A stretch of 64,000 bases of DNA from Halorubrum cibi. Its GTDB lineage: Archaea; Halobacteriota; Halobacteria; Halobacteriales; Haloferacaceae. The position numbers and the translations under genes are program-made. The notes under the pieces were generated by a model. The model was given only the letters and a program-made list of their open reading frames with translations. It did not search any database and had not been told where the DNA came from. Where the stretch lies: the NCBI RefSeq assembly GCF_900182635.1, contig NZ_FXTD01000004.1:62001-126000 (forward strand). Reading direction: 5' to 3'. Positions 45,753 to 55,037 of this stretch are shown here, in pieces (positions within the stretch are counted from its first letter, which is position 1; every line of letters starts with the position of its first letter).

Positions 45753-46547
45753 TCAGCGCACCTTCCGTCGGGCGTACGCCGACACGCCTTCGCTGACGAG
45801 CACGACGCCGAGGATGGCGACGAGGAGCGCCGACACCGTCTGCCACGCGAACGAGTTGATCGCCTCGAACAGCTGGACGCCGATCCCGCCGGCCCCGACG
45901 AATCCGAGGATCGTCGCCGCCCGCACGTTGATGTCCCAGCGGTACACGGAGAGCCCCACCAGCGCCGGCTTGATCTGCGGGACGATCCCGTAGATCAGTA
46001 GCTGGGCGGGGCTCGCGCCGGTCGCACGGACCCCTTCCATCTGCCCGAAGTCGATCTCCTCGATCTCCTCGCCGAGGAGCTTCGCGAGGAACCCGATCGA
46101 CCGGACCGCGGTCGCGACCGTGCCCGCGAGCGCACCCGGCCCGAACATCACGACGAACAGCAGCGCCCAGACGATCGTGTGGACCGACCGCGAGACGGTG
46201 ACGATGAGCTTCCCGAGCGCGTACGTGGTCCGGTTCGGCGTCGTGTTCTCGGCGCTGATGTAGGCGACGGGGGCGGCCATCAGGACGGCACCGATCGTCC
46301 CGACGACCGCGATCTGTACCGTCTCCGCCAGCGGGCCGACGGCGTTCGGCAGGTACCCCCAGTCGGGTGGGACCATCCGCCCGAAGAGGTCACTGAGATG
46401 CGTCGGAGCCGTGGCTACGTACTGGAGACTGATGTCCAGCCACTCCCACGAGGCGACCACCACCGCGGCGGCGACGACGACGGAACCGATCCGGAAGAGT
46501 CGTTCTCTCGCGTCGAACCGGCTCCACTCGCGCGCGGCCCCCGCCAT
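45753..46547 (-). CDS. phnE: Phosphonate-type ABC transporter permease
   Basis: 264 residues. Four to six hydrophobic helices with the permease loop GATGASPAQLLIYGIVPQ-like phrase (VRATGASPAQLLIYGIVPQI) and YRWDINVRAATILGFVGAGGIG, the EAA-type motif of PhnE. Its ATG overlaps the stop of the upstream permease gene by 1 nt (TGATG at 46545-46549), a sign of tight coupling. It is the second of two different phnE genes. Confidence 0.9.
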   Translation of the reverse strand: MAGAAREWSRFDARERLFRIGSVVVAAAVVVASWEWLDISLQYVATAPTHLSDLFGRMVPPDWGYLPNAVGPLAETVQIAVVGTIGAVLMAAPVAYISAENTTPNRTTYALGKLIVTVSRSVHTIVWALLFVVMFGPGALAGTVATAVRSIGFLAKLLGEEIEEIDFGQMEGVRATGASPAQLLIYGIVPQIKPALVGLSVYRWDINVRAATILGFVGAGGIGVQLFEAINSFAWQTVSALLVAILGVVLVSEGVSAYARRKVR

Positions 46548-47383
46548 CACTGGACCCTCCGTCTGACGACCGCACTCACGAACTCGGCGACCAGCACGAC
46601 GGCGATGATCGCGAGGAGGATCGCCGCCACGTAGTCGTACTCGTACCGTTGGTAGGCCCGCTGGAGGAGGACGCCGATCCCGCCGGCGCCGACGATCCCG
46701 ACGATCGTCGACGACCGGATGTTGATGTCCCACCGGTACACGGCGAGCCCGGCGAAGCGGGGAACGACCTGCGGGACGACTCCGTAGACGAGGCTCTGAA
46801 ACCGGGAGGCGCCGGTGGCCTGGACCGCCTCGACGCCGCCCATGTCGATGTCCTCCAAGTCCTCGGCGAACAGCTTCGAGAAGAAGCCGATCGTCTTGAA
46901 GCTGATCGCGACGATCCCCGCGAGCGGGCCGAATCCGAGCGCGATGACGGCGACGATCGCGACGATCAGTCCGTCGATCGCCCGCGAGGCGCTGATGACA
47001 CCGCGGCTGAGGTAGTAGGTCGGCTTCGGCGAGATGTTCTCGGCCGCCCCGAACGCCACCGGGAGGCTCATCGCGATCCCGGCGACGGTGGCGACCATCG
47101 CCATCGCGATCGTTTCGATCATGCGGTCCGCCAGCCGAAGGAGGTTCTCCTGGCCGGTCTCCGGCGGCAGCATCGAGTCGATCAGCTCGTAGCCGTACCC
47201 GATCCCGGAGAGGAAGCGGCCGGGCGTGATCCGGAGGCTCGCGACCGACCACGCGACCAGCGCGAGCACGACGCCGTACACCAGCCATTTGACCCGACGG
47301 CTCCGGAACGCGGTCGGACGCCGCCACGTCCGCCGGTCCGCCGCGTCCGCCGACCCGACCGACGAGGACGACTCGGTCGCCAC
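46547..47383 (-). CDS. phnE: Phosphonate-type ABC transporter permease
   Basis: 278 residues with the same permease core as its neighbour (VQATGASRFQSLVYGVVPQV, YRWDINIRSSTIVGIVGAGGIG) but distinct in sequence, so the importer is probably a PhnE heterodimer. The N-terminus carries a 30-residue Ser/Asp/Arg-rich cytosolic extension. Spacing to phnC is 3 bp. Confidence 0.9.
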   Translation of the reverse strand: MATESSSSVGSADAADRRTWRRPTAFRSRRVKWLVYGVVLALVAWSVASLRITPGRFLSGIGYGYELIDSMLPPETGQENLLRLADRMIETIAMAMVATVAGIAMSLPVAFGAAENISPKPTYYLSRGVISASRAIDGLIVAIVAVIALGFGPLAGIVAISFKTIGFFSKLFAEDLEDIDMGGVEAVQATGASRFQSLVYGVVPQVVPRFAGLAVYRWDINIRSSTIVGIVGAGGIGVLLQRAYQRYEYDYVAAILLAIIAVVLVAEFVSAVVRRRVQ

Positions 47384-47386
47384 GGG

Positions 47387-48235
47387 TCAGTCCTCCGCGG
47401 GCAGGCGGTCGGAGCCGGCGTTCTGCCCGTTCCGCAAGTTCGACTCGTCGTCCGCTCCCGACAGCCAGTCCGGGTCGGTCGCGGCCGACTCCGGCGGCTC
47501 CTCGCCGCGGTAGATGACGCCTTTCGACTCCTCTGTGAGGTCGCTCGCCGGCCCGTCGAAGACGAGCTCGCCGGCGTGGAGGCCGAGGATTCGGTCCGCG
47601 TACGCCTCCGCGAGGTCGACCTCGTGGATGTTGATCAGCACGGGGACGTCGCGGTCCTCGGCGATGTCGGTGAGCAGCTCCATCACGTCGCGGGAGGTCT
47701 CGGGGTCGAGACTCGAGGTCGGCTCGTCGGCAAGCAGGATCTTCGGCTCCTGGACGACCGCCCTCGCGATCCCGACGCGCTGGCGCTGCCCGCCCGAGAG
47801 CTCGTCGACCCGCTTGTCCTCCATGCCGTCGAGCCCGACGAGGTCCAACAGCTCGTAGGCGCGCTCGACGTCGTCCGGCGGGAAGTTCCGCCGGAGCGCC
47901 GCCCAGTTCGAGACGTAGCCAAGCCGCCCGGAGAGCACGTTCTCCATCACGGTGAGCCGTTCGACGAGGTTGTACTCCTGGAACACCATGCCGATGTTCC
48001 GGCGCGCGTTCCGCAGCCCGTCGTCGTCCAGCGCCGTCAGCTCCGTGTCGTCGAGGCGAATGCTTCCCGTCGTCGGCTCGACCAGCCGGTTGACACATCG
48101 GACGAACGTGCTCTTGCCGGCCCCGCTCGGGCCGATCATCGCCACGACCTCGCGGCCGTCGATCCGCACGGAGACGTCGCTGAGCGCCTCGTCGCCGGTC
48201 GGGTACGTCTTTCCGAGCTTCTCCGTTTCGAGCAT
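47387..48235 (-). CDS. phnC: Phosphonate-type ABC transporter ATP-binding protein
   Basis: 282 residues. Walker [10 protein letters not shown] at about residues 35-43, signature [14 protein letters not shown], Walker [14 protein letters not shown], and [16 protein letters not shown] as the H-loop region. Sequence and gene order identify PhnC. C-terminal 40 residues are low-complexity. Two bases separate it from phnD. Confidence 0.93.
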   Translation of the reverse strand: MLETEKLGKTYPTGDEALSDVSVRIDGREVVAMIGPSGAGKSTFVRCVNRLVEPTTGSIRLDDTELTALDDDGLRNARRNIGMVFQEYNLVERLTVMENVLSGRLGYVSNWAALRRNFPPDDVERAYELLDLVGLDGMEDKRVDELSGGQRQRVGIARAVVQEPKILLADEPTSSLDPETSRDVMELLTDIAEDRDVPVLINIHEVDLAEAYADRILGLHAGELVFDGPASDLTEESKGVIYRGEEPPESAATDPDWLSGADDESNLRNGQNAGSDRLPAED

Positions 48236-48237
48236 CG

Positions 48238-49485
48238 TTACAGGTTCCCGCTCTCGTACTCGACGCCGTTGTACCGCTGGATGATCAGGATGTCGTTGAA
48301 CACCTTCTTGTAGTCGATTTCGACGTACTCGGCCTCACCGGTGTTTTCGGCGTACTCGGTGTCCGTCCAGTCGGTCCCGATGGTCGCCTCCTTGATCCCT
48401 TCGACGATGTCCGGGTGAAGGTCGTATCGGTGGACCATCGGACCCGGCGGGAACGGGTTGCTCGCCCAGACCACTTTGAAGTCGTCGTAGTCGATGTCCT
48501 CCGTCGACTGGACGAGGTCGTCGACGCAGGTGCTACAGATCGGCCCGGCGTCGTAGTCGCCGGCCGCGATGCCGCGGGCGGTCTGGTCGTGGCCGCCCGA
48601 GAACTCCCTCTCGTAGTCCTCTCCGGCCGTCACGTCGAAGAACTGGTCGAACAGCGCCGACGGCGCCTGGTTGCCGGAGTTCGACGCCGGCTCGGAGTGC
48701 GTGACTGTGACATTGTCACGCGCGAAGTCGTTGACGGACTGGATGTCGTGCTCGTCGTCGCGGGTGATCGCCAGCAGCCGGTAGCCGAACTGTCCGGAGG
48801 GACTTATCGGGACCGCGAACGGAACGATGCCGCCGAGGTTGACCCCGAAGGCGGATGTTCCGGTCGAGATATCGCCCAAATGTCCGCGCCCCGCCCGGAA
48901 CGATTCGACCGTCGCCGCGTTGGAGTCGACGGGCTGCCACTCGACCGTCCGTCCCGTCGTCTCCTCGAGCCGGTCCAGCAGCGGCTGGATGGTATCCTGG
49001 TACTGCGTCTGGCCGGACTCGCCGGGCTTGTCCACGAAAATGAGCGGGTCGGGGTCGACCCACTCGCTCTCGTCGTCGGGCAGCTCCCGTGGCGGGTTGC
49101 CGTGAGCTATCTTCTCGACGTCCTGGTTCCGCATGTTCTCCAGGTCCGTCTGGCTCCCCTGGAAGTAGTCGTTCTCCGAGACCGCCGTCATCAGGTAGTT
49201 GTTCTCCTCCCAGTTGGGCTCGGCGGGATCGAACTCCGAGGCCTCCGCGAGCATCGGGTCGCTCGACCCGCCGTCGCTTCCGTCGCCGCCACTGCCGCCG
49301 TCGCCGCCGTCGCCGCCACCGCCGCCGTCCCCGCCGCTCGATTCGAGGCCGGCCCCGGCCTCGCCGTCGCCGCCGTCGCTCCCGCCGGCACAGCCGGCCA
49401 GCCCGGCCAGCCCCAGGGCCCCGCCGGTCAGGATGAATCGCCGTCTCGAACTCGGTCCAGTCCGTCCACCGGTATCTTCCACCAT
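48238..49485 (-). CDS. phnD: Phosphonate/phosphite-type ABC substrate-binding lipoprotein
   Basis: 415 residues. A Tat lipoprotein signal has [11 protein letters not shown] and the lipobox LAGC (cysteine 32), then a Gly/Ser/Asp linker to about residue 75. The binding-protein domain includes [11 protein letters not shown]-like sequence, [42 protein letters not shown] and [16 protein letters not shown]. The signature matches the PhnD/PtxB-type solute receptors, for phosphonate, phosphite or phosphate esters. A TTCTTACG element is about 27 nt upstream. It opens the operon phnD-phnC-phnE-phnE. Confidence 0.9.
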   Translation of the reverse strand: MVEDTGGRTGPSSRRRFILTGGALGLAGLAGCAGGSDGGDGEAGAGLESSGGDGGGGGDGGDGGSGGDGSDGGSSDPMLAEASEFDPAEPNWEENNYLMTAVSENDYFQGSQTDLENMRNQDVEKIAHGNPPRELPDDESEWVDPDPLIFVDKPGESGQTQYQDTIQPLLDRLEETTGRTVEWQPVDSNAATVESFRAGRGHLGDISTGTSAFGVNLGGIVPFAVPISPSGQFGYRLLAITRDDEHDIQSVNDFARDNVTVTHSEPASNSGNQAPSALFDQFFDVTAGEDYEREFSGGHDQTARGIAAGDYDAGPICSTCVDDLVQSTEDIDYDDFKVVWASNPFPPGPMVHRYDLHPDIVEGIKEATIGTDWTDTEYAENTGEAEYVEIDYKKVFNDILIIQRYNGVEYESGNL

Positions 49486-49702
49486 TACACTCTGAAACCC
49501 TCTCATTCGGCGTAAGAAGGCTGCTATGACCCGTACGTTCCGGATTCGAGTGCTCACGTACGCTCCGGAGACCGCCGAGGCGCCCGGACGTGATCCGAGC
49601 CCCCCCGTGAGAAACGTACTCGTGGGGAGCGATCGCCGGTCGAACCTACTGTCCGTCCGAGCACGGCAAACTTGATGCCGCGGCGGCCGGAACCCCGTGT
49701 GA

Positions 49703-50599
49703 ATGCGTCTCCCCACGGCGAGCGCGATCAGGCGACCCGCACACACCGGCGAGAACCGCTGTTGGCCGTGTACGACGGTCAACGTGGCTATCGTCGCGAT
49801 CGCCGCCGCGGCGCTCACGGCCGTCGGCTCGCCGGCGATCGGGGGGACCGTCGCCCTCGCCGGCCTCGCGCTCGTCTGGCTCCGGGGATACGTCGTCCCG
49901 GGGACGCCGCGGTTCGCGCCGCGACTGGTCGCCCCGATCCCCGGCAGCGAGGCGGTGTTTCACGGGGTCGGCACGAGCGGCGGAATGGAGGCGGCCGGCG
50001 GACCGGACGCGCCCGGCGAAACGGACGCGGCCGGCGGGATGGGGGGACCTCCCGACGGCGAGGCCGGGTCGCTCCGCCCGACGGCCGTCGACCCCGCCGT
50101 CCTCCTCGACCGCCTCGTCTCGGCGGACGTCCTCGCGGTCGACGGCGACACGGTGGCTCCCACCGCCGCGTACGACGAGCGCTGGGGCGCGGAGATGGAC
50201 CGGCTTCGCGACCGCGACACCGAGTCGCTCGCCGAGATCGCGCGGGAGATCTCGCCCGCGACCACCTCGCGCGTGATCCGAGAGGACCGCGAGTGGATCG
50301 CGCTCGCGTCGGAGGACGCGACGGTCATGGAGGAGACGTGGATCGACCGGCCGACCGCGATCGCGGAGATAGCCGGCTACCGCGCGGCCGAGCCGTTCCT
50401 CGACGACGACTCGGTCCGCCTCGCGGCTGCGCGGACGAATCGGATGTTCCTCGACCGCTGCCCGGACTGCGAGACGGAACTCGAACGGGGCGTCGACATG
50501 CCCTGTTGTGGCGGCTACAGCGGGCCGGGCGAGGAGCCGGCCGAGACGCTCGTCTGTCCCGCCTGCGAGGTCCGGCTGTACACGTTCGAGCCCGCGTAG
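49703..50599 (+). CDS. Membrane-anchored hypothetical with C-terminal zinc ribbon
   Basis: 298 residues. Two N-terminal helices (VAIVAIAAAALTAVGSPAIG and TVALAGLALVWLRGYVV), a Gly/Ala/Asp linker at residues about 95-125, an alpha/beta region, and a C-terminal four- to six-cysteine zinc region (RCPDCETELE ... PCCGGY ... VCPACEVRL). Only the membrane plus ribbon organisation can be seen; no function. An internal sequence pattern found in other haloarchaea supports coding. Stands alone on the + strand before the divergent hisD. Confidence 0.75.
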   Translation: MRLPTASAIRRPAHTGENRCWPCTTVNVAIVAIAAAALTAVGSPAIGGTVALAGLALVWLRGYVVPGTPRFAPRLVAPIPGSEAVFHGVGTSGGMEAAGGPDAPGETDAAGGMGGPPDGEAGSLRPTAVDPAVLLDRLVSADVLAVDGDTVAPTAAYDERWGAEMDRLRDRDTESLAEIAREISPATTSRVIREDREWIALASEDATVMEETWIDRPTAIAEIAGYRAAEPFLDDDSVRLAAARTNRMFLDRCPDCETELERGVDMPCCGGYSGPGEEPAETLVCPACEVRLYTFEPA

Positions 50600-50683
50600 T
50601 CCGTTCTACGCGACCGCGTTTCCGACCGCGGACACCCTAACCGTCCTACGCGACCGTTCCCGTCCGCGAACGCTCCGACCGTC

Positions 50684-51961
50684 CTACTCGAATCGCTTCC
50701 GGACGCTCTCGGCGTGCGCCTCCAGCCCCTCCGCCTCCGCCAGCGTCGTCACGACGTCGGCGATCCCCGAGAGCGCCTCGCGGTCGAGCCGCTGGACGGT
50801 CGAGGAGCGCAGGAACGTGTCCACCGAGAGCCCGCCGTACCGCTTCGCGCCGCCGTTCGTCGGGAGGACGTGGTTCGGGCCGGCCGCGTAGTCGCCCGCG
50901 GCGACCGGCGAGTGGGAGCCGAGGAAGACGGATCCCGCGTTCGAGATACGGTCGAGCAGCCCCTCGTCGTCGTCGGCCATGATCGAGAGGTGTTCGGCCG
51001 CGTACTCCTCGGCGAACAGCACCGCCTCCGACATCGACCGCGCGTGGAGAACGCCGGAGGCGTCGTTCTCGAGGGCGGTCCGGATCGTCTCCGCGCGCTC
51101 GCGCTCGTCGATGCCCGTCTCGACCGCCTCGGCGACCGCGTCCGCGAGGTCGGCGTCGTCGGTCACCGCGACGACGGAGGCGTTCGGGTCGTGTTCGGCC
51201 TGTGCGAGCAGCTCGGCGGCGACGTACTCGGGATCGGCCGTGTCGTCCGCGAGTACCAACACCTCGCTCGGTCCCGCGAGGAAGTCGATCTCGACGTCAC
51301 CCTGGACGATCGCCTTGGCGGCGGTCACCCACTTGTTGCCGGGGCCGACCACCTTCTCGACGGTCGTCACCGTCTCCGTCCCGTACGCGAGCGCGGCGAT
51401 CGCCTGTGCCCCGCCGACCTGGTACACCGCGTCCGCGCCCGCCTCGTGGATCGCCGCGAGGGTGACGGGGTTCGGGTCGTCCGCGGGCGGCGTCGCGACG
51501 GAGACGTGGTCGACGCCCGCCACGACCGCCGGGATCACGCCCATCAGCGCGCTGGAGGGGTACGCCGCCGCGCCGCCGGGGACGTAGACGCCCGCCCGGT
51601 CGATCGGCCGGAACCGGCGGCCCAGCTCGCGTCCCTCGAACGACTCGCGCCAGTCCTCGGGTCGCTGTCGCTCGTGGAACGCCCGGACGTTGTCGGCGGC
51701 CTCGCGGACCGCCTCGAGGACCGGGTCGTCCGCGTCCTCGAGTTCGGCGTGCGCGCGCGCAGCCTCGTCGGTGATGTCGAGGTTGCCGACCGCTACTCCG
51801 TCGAACTCCTCTGCGAACTCGCGGACGGCCACGTCGCCCTCGGTGCGCACCCGGTCGACGATCTCCTCTACGTCTCCGCGGACCGCCTCGATCCCTGCGT
51901 CGCGCTCGAAGAAAGCACGCCGCTCCGCGGGCGAGAGGTCGGCGACGGCTCGTACGTTCAT
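50684..51961 (-). CDS. hisD: Histidinol dehydrogenase
   Basis: 425 residues. The family signature is present: EKVVGPGNKWVTAAKAIVQGDVEIDFLAGPSEVLVLAD (as successive motifs), AQAEHDPNA, and the zinc-binding regions near NHVLPTNGG. Catalyses the final two steps of histidine synthesis, histidinol to histidine, with NAD+. No other his gene is next to it. The ATG at 51961 begins the conserved N-terminus; an upstream extension is rejected. Confidence 0.95.
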   Translation of the reverse strand: MNVRAVADLSPAERRAFFERDAGIEAVRGDVEEIVDRVRTEGDVAVREFAEEFDGVAVGNLDITDEAARAHAELEDADDPVLEAVREAADNVRAFHERQRPEDWRESFEGRELGRRFRPIDRAGVYVPGGAAAYPSSALMGVIPAVVAGVDHVSVATPPADDPNPVTLAAIHEAGADAVYQVGGAQAIAALAYGTETVTTVEKVVGPGNKWVTAAKAIVQGDVEIDFLAGPSEVLVLADDTADPEYVAAELLAQAEHDPNASVVAVTDDADLADAVAEAVETGIDERERAETIRTALENDASGVLHARSMSEAVLFAEEYAAEHLSIMADDDEGLLDRISNAGSVFLGSHSPVAAGDYAAGPNHVLPTNGGAKRYGGLSVDTFLRSSTVQRLDREALSGIADVVTTLAEAEGLEAHAESVRKRFE

Positions 51962-52023
51962 GGACCCCCTCCGAGGCGACGGGAAAAGGGCGTTCCGGCT
52001 CGCGGCGATACGCCGTCGCGTCC

Positions 52024-52233
52024 TCACTCCACCGGCCGAATCCCCGTCACGTCCAGCGCCGCCACCATCACCAGCCCGGCGAGGATCGCGGCGGCGGCGA
52101 AAAGCAGCGGCGCGGAGAGCGCGACGGCGACCCCGTAGGGCGCGAGAAGCCGGGTCGTCCCGCGGACGACGAAGGCGGCGATACCGAGCGCGAACGCGAG
52201 GAACGCGAGTCGAACGAATCGTGCCCGGTCCAT
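52024..52233 (-). CDS. Small membrane protein (69 aa)
   Basis: Two helices (RLAFLAFALGIAAFVVRG and VALSAPLLFAAAAILAGLVMVAAL) with basic start. No family recognised. It lies between hisD and crtB on the same strand, 62 bp from hisD's start and 14 bp after the crtB stop, so it may be in an operon with crtB. Confidence 0.6.
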   Translation of the reverse strand: MDRARFVRLAFLAFALGIAAFVVRGTTRLLAPYGVAVALSAPLLFAAAAILAGLVMVAALDVTGIRPVE

Positions 52234-52247
52234 CGGCTACCGACGGG

Positions 52248-53213
52248 TCAGTCGGTCCGGAGGACCGTGTGGTCGCGTCGGCCGTGACCGTGCCGACCGC
52301 GGTCGCGGTCGAAGCCGTGGCTCATCTCGTAGAAGACCGCCTCCGGATCCGGGTTCCATTGCCACTTCCAGCGGGTCCGGGCGAGGAGCGAGAGCTTCCG
52401 GGTAAAGGAGAGATCCGGCGTCGTCGAGACGGTGTCGTACCCGAGGTTCCTGATCAGGCGGTGGTGGTCGGCGTACAGCACCGCCGCCAGCAACACCGCC
52501 AACTGACAGTCCTCCGGGAGGTGTTTGATCCCGGCGACGCCCTCCTCGTAGAGCCGCTCGGTCCGGACGAGCTCCTCGCGGATCGCGGCGGCCACGTCGT
52601 CGTCGAACTCCAGGTTCAAGATCCGGCCCTCGCTCACGCCGTGTCGGTGCAGGGTCTCGAGCGGGAGGTAGACCCGGTCGCGCTCGACGACGTCCTCGCG
52701 GACGTCCCGCAGGAAGTTCGTCATCTGGAACGCCTCGCCGAGCCGGGTGGCGTGCGGCAGCGCCGTCTCCTCGACCGCCGGATCGAGGTCCATGATCGCG
52801 GTCATCATCCGCCCGACTGCGGACGCGGAGCCGTCCATGTACGTCTCGAGTTCGTCGTACGTCTCGTAGCGGTCGGTGTCGATGTCGCTCTCCATCGCGT
52901 CGATGAAGGCGTTCACGTCCGCGTCCGCGATGCCTCGTTCCTCGCGGACCGACGAGAACGCCGACAACACCGGGTCGTTCGTCGATTCCTCGCCGAGGGC
53001 GGCCCGGCGGAGCCGCTCGAGCTCGGCGCGCTGTTCGGCCGGCGGCGCGGTCTCCTCGGCGTCGACGATCTCGTCGGCGACGCGGAAGAACCCGTACAAC
53101 ACGTACGTGGGGTGGCGGATCTCCTCGGGCAGCAGGCGGGTGGCGACGTGGAACGTCTTCCCGGTGCGGCGCTGGATCCGCTTCCCACGGGCAACCTGAC
53201 GTTTCTCTACCAT
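52248..53213 (-). CDS. crtB: Phytoene synthase
   Basis: 321 residues. The two Asp-rich prenyl-binding motifs are VADEIVDAEE and NFLRDVREDVVERDRVYLP; other typical phrases are YVLYGFFRVAD and GEAFQMTNF. Joins two geranylgeranyl diphosphates to phytoene, the first step to bacterioruberin, the pink pigment of haloarchaea. The C-terminus is a His/Arg/Asp-rich tail. No carotenoid gene is adjacent in this window. Confidence 0.93.
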   Translation of the reverse strand: MVEKRQVARGKRIQRRTGKTFHVATRLLPEEIRHPTYVLYGFFRVADEIVDAEETAPPAEQRAELERLRRAALGEESTNDPVLSAFSSVREERGIADADVNAFIDAMESDIDTDRYETYDELETYMDGSASAVGRMMTAIMDLDPAVEETALPHATRLGEAFQMTNFLRDVREDVVERDRVYLPLETLHRHGVSEGRILNLEFDDDVAAAIREELVRTERLYEEGVAGIKHLPEDCQLAVLLAAVLYADHHRLIRNLGYDTVSTTPDLSFTRKLSLLARTRWKWQWNPDPEAVFYEMSHGFDRDRGRHGHGRRDHTVLRTD

Positions 53214-53401
53214 GGTACCCTCTGCGGCGTGCCGGGGAGGGTCGAGAGCGGGTCGCCCATCATGTACAACGGGTCGGGCCGCAGAAGTATAACAGTTCCC
53301 ACGGATATCGCCCCCACGCCCGGATTATTTTCTCATCGTATCGCTTCGATTATTCCCCAGCGGCGACCCGTTCCTCGGGGCGCGGACCGCCCGTCGATCC
53401 C

Positions 53402-53575
53402 CTAATAGAACGTGTCGCTACAGTCGTAGACGACCCCGTGGATCGGACAGACGTACTTGCAGTGTCTGTGGACCATCGCCTCCCCGCAGCGGGGACACGG
53501 TCGTCCACCGTGGTCCTCTCCGCGACCGGTGTCGCCTCCGCGGTCGCGGCCGGACCGCTCGGTCGGGTCGCTCAC
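53402..53575 (-). CDS. Small zinc-finger protein with two CxxC motifs
   Basis: 57 residues from a GTG at 53575. N-terminus is charged, then PCPRCGEAMVHRHCKYVCP and HGVVYDCSDTFY. CPRC and the following Cys/His residues likely bind zinc. Similar small haloarchaeal proteins (HVO_2523-like) are conserved. The GTG is chosen because a TTTATTATC element lies about 26 nt upstream; a longer reading to 53704 runs into the next gene's region. Confidence 0.7.
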   Translation of the reverse strand: MSDPTERSGRDRGGDTGRGEDHGGRPCPRCGEAMVHRHCKYVCPIHGVVYDCSDTFY

Positions 53576-53625
53576 GCTCGCCTCGACGGCCGCCGAGATA
53601 ATAAACGACTCTCCTCCCGCCGACG

Positions 53626-54249
53626 TCACTCCGCCGCCAGCGACGTGTACACCGACTCCGCGGTCTCCGCCGACTCGAACGGCAGCGTCAACACGCCGTT
53701 CCACTCCGGATCCGTGAGCGCCGTCACGGTGGAGTCGTCGAGGTCGACGCGGCGAACCTCCTCGCCGTCGAGGGTCATCGACACCGCGAACGGCTCCGGG
53801 TCGTCGACCGCGCCCGACGCCTCGAGCCGCTCGCGGAACGATTCCTCGCCGTCCGCCGATAGCGAGATCCCCACGAGGTGTTCGCCGTCATCCTCGGTGA
53901 CTCCCTGAACGTAGTCGAGGTCCCCGGCGTCGAAGAGGCGGTCGCCGGAGTCGTCTCCCGACCCGCCGCCCGATCCACTGTCCGACCCGTCCTCGCGCAG
54001 GAGCCGCGCCTCGAACGGCGCGTCCGGATCGACGGCGACCGACGTCGCGGTCGACGCCTCCGAGTCGCCGTCGGAGCCGCCGCCGCTCGAGCCGTCGCCG
54101 ACGGCGTCGTCCGCACCGGTCGCCGCGTCGTCCGAATCGCTTCCGTCGCCGCCCTCGTCGCCCACCGAAGCCGCTCCGACGAAGCCGACGGCTCCGACCG
54201 CACACGCGGCCCCGAGCCCGCCGAGCACGCCGCGTCGAGAGAGTTCCAT
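53626..54249 (-). CDS. Tat-exported hypothetical, resembles the SecD extracytoplasmic domain
   Basis: 207 residues. Twin-arginine signal (ELSRRGVLGGLGAACAVGAV) without lipobox, an Asp/Gly/Ser linker to about residue 70, then a beta/alpha domain: FEARLLRED, YVQGVTEDDGEHLVGISLSADG, FAVSMTLDGEEVRRVDL and GVLTLPFESAETAESV. The last region recalls the periplasmic P1-like part of haloarchaeal SecD, though no SecD membrane core is present. The function is open. Confidence 0.7.
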   Translation of the reverse strand: MELSRRGVLGGLGAACAVGAVGFVGAASVGDEGGDGSDSDDAATGADDAVGDGSSGGGSDGDSEASTATSVAVDPDAPFEARLLREDGSDSGSGGGSGDDSGDRLFDAGDLDYVQGVTEDDGEHLVGISLSADGEESFRERLEASGAVDDPEPFAVSMTLDGEEVRRVDLDDSTVTALTDPEWNGVLTLPFESAETAESVYTSLAAE

Positions 54250-54339
54250 ACCCCTCGCTCCCGGTCGGGGCTCAAAAGGGTTACACGCCGATTGACGCGG
54301 CTGATAATCGCCGCATCAGGTCGGATCGCCCGCCGCGAC

Positions 54340-54918
54340 TCACGCGTCTTCGAAGGCAACCTCCTCCAGCGTCGCCGTCTCGCCGAACAGCCAGTCGGCG
54401 TGGTCGACGGCGTACTCGCGGTGGTCGGCGGTGATGTAGCCGAGCGCGTCCTCGACGACGACGGGGCGGTAGTCCCGCAGCCCGGCGCTGCCGGCGGTGT
54501 GAAGCACGCAGACGTTCGCGAGCGTCCCGCAGATCAGCAGGTCGTCGATCCCGTGGGCGTCGAGGTACCCCTCGAGGTCCGTCCGGTAGAAGGCGTCGTA
54601 GGTGTGCTTTTCGACGACGTGGTCCGTCTCACGGACGTCGAGGTCGTCGACGAGTTCGGCGTCCCACGACCCCTCGACGACGTGTTCGCCCCAGCGGTCG
54701 AACTCGTCGTAGTAGTGGGTGTCCTCGAACTGCTCTGGCGGGTGGACGTCGCGGGTGTAGACGACGCGCGCGCCGGCCTCTCTGGCGCGCGCGACGAGAT
54801 CGGTCACGGGTCCGATCGCCGCCTCGCTCGGTTCGGCGTGGAGGCTCCCGTCTGGGTGACAGAACCCGTTTTGCATGTCGACGACGACCACCGCGGTGTC
54901 GGCCGGATCGTACGGCAT
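54340..54918 (-). CDS. pncA: Nicotinamidase/isochorismatase-family cysteine hydrolase
   Basis: 192 residues. The catalytic aspartate is in VVVDMQNGF, the lysine in VVEKHTYDAFY, the nucleophile in LICGTLANVCVLHTA; TRDVHPPEQF contains the metal-binding Asp and His. The composition and order fit nicotinamidase, which makes nicotinate from nicotinamide. A nicotinate phosphoribosyltransferase lies 2 kb away in the opposite direction, supporting NAD salvage. The start at 54918 begins the homology. Confidence 0.85.
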   Translation of the reverse strand: MPYDPADTAVVVVDMQNGFCHPDGSLHAEPSEAAIGPVTDLVARAREAGARVVYTRDVHPPEQFEDTHYYDEFDRWGEHVVEGSWDAELVDDLDVRETDHVVEKHTYDAFYRTDLEGYLDAHGIDDLLICGTLANVCVLHTAGSAGLRDYRPVVVEDALGYITADHREYAVDHADWLFGETATLEEVAFEDA

Positions 54919-55037
54919 GGTCGACCCTTGGGCGTCCGGACACAAAAGACCGGACTCGCGAGCCGCCGCCGGACGGCAGGGGCGCTCGGGGGGATCGGAC
55001 GGACAAACTACTTACCCGGTCCCCCGTAATCGACCGT

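Noticed and set aside
45753-48098. 781-codon minus-strand frame
   Set aside because: Fusion of phnE with out-of-frame antisense of the neighbouring phnE and phnC; gene starts and family lengths show separate genes.
49240-49400. Microsatellite-like tract in phnD
   Set aside because: It encodes the Gly/Ser/Asp linker common after lipobox cysteines of haloarchaeal lipoproteins.
49486-49702. Possible gene between phnD and the + strand hypothetical
   Set aside because: Only the phnD promoter (TTCTTACG, about 49508-49516) and no convincing frame was seen.
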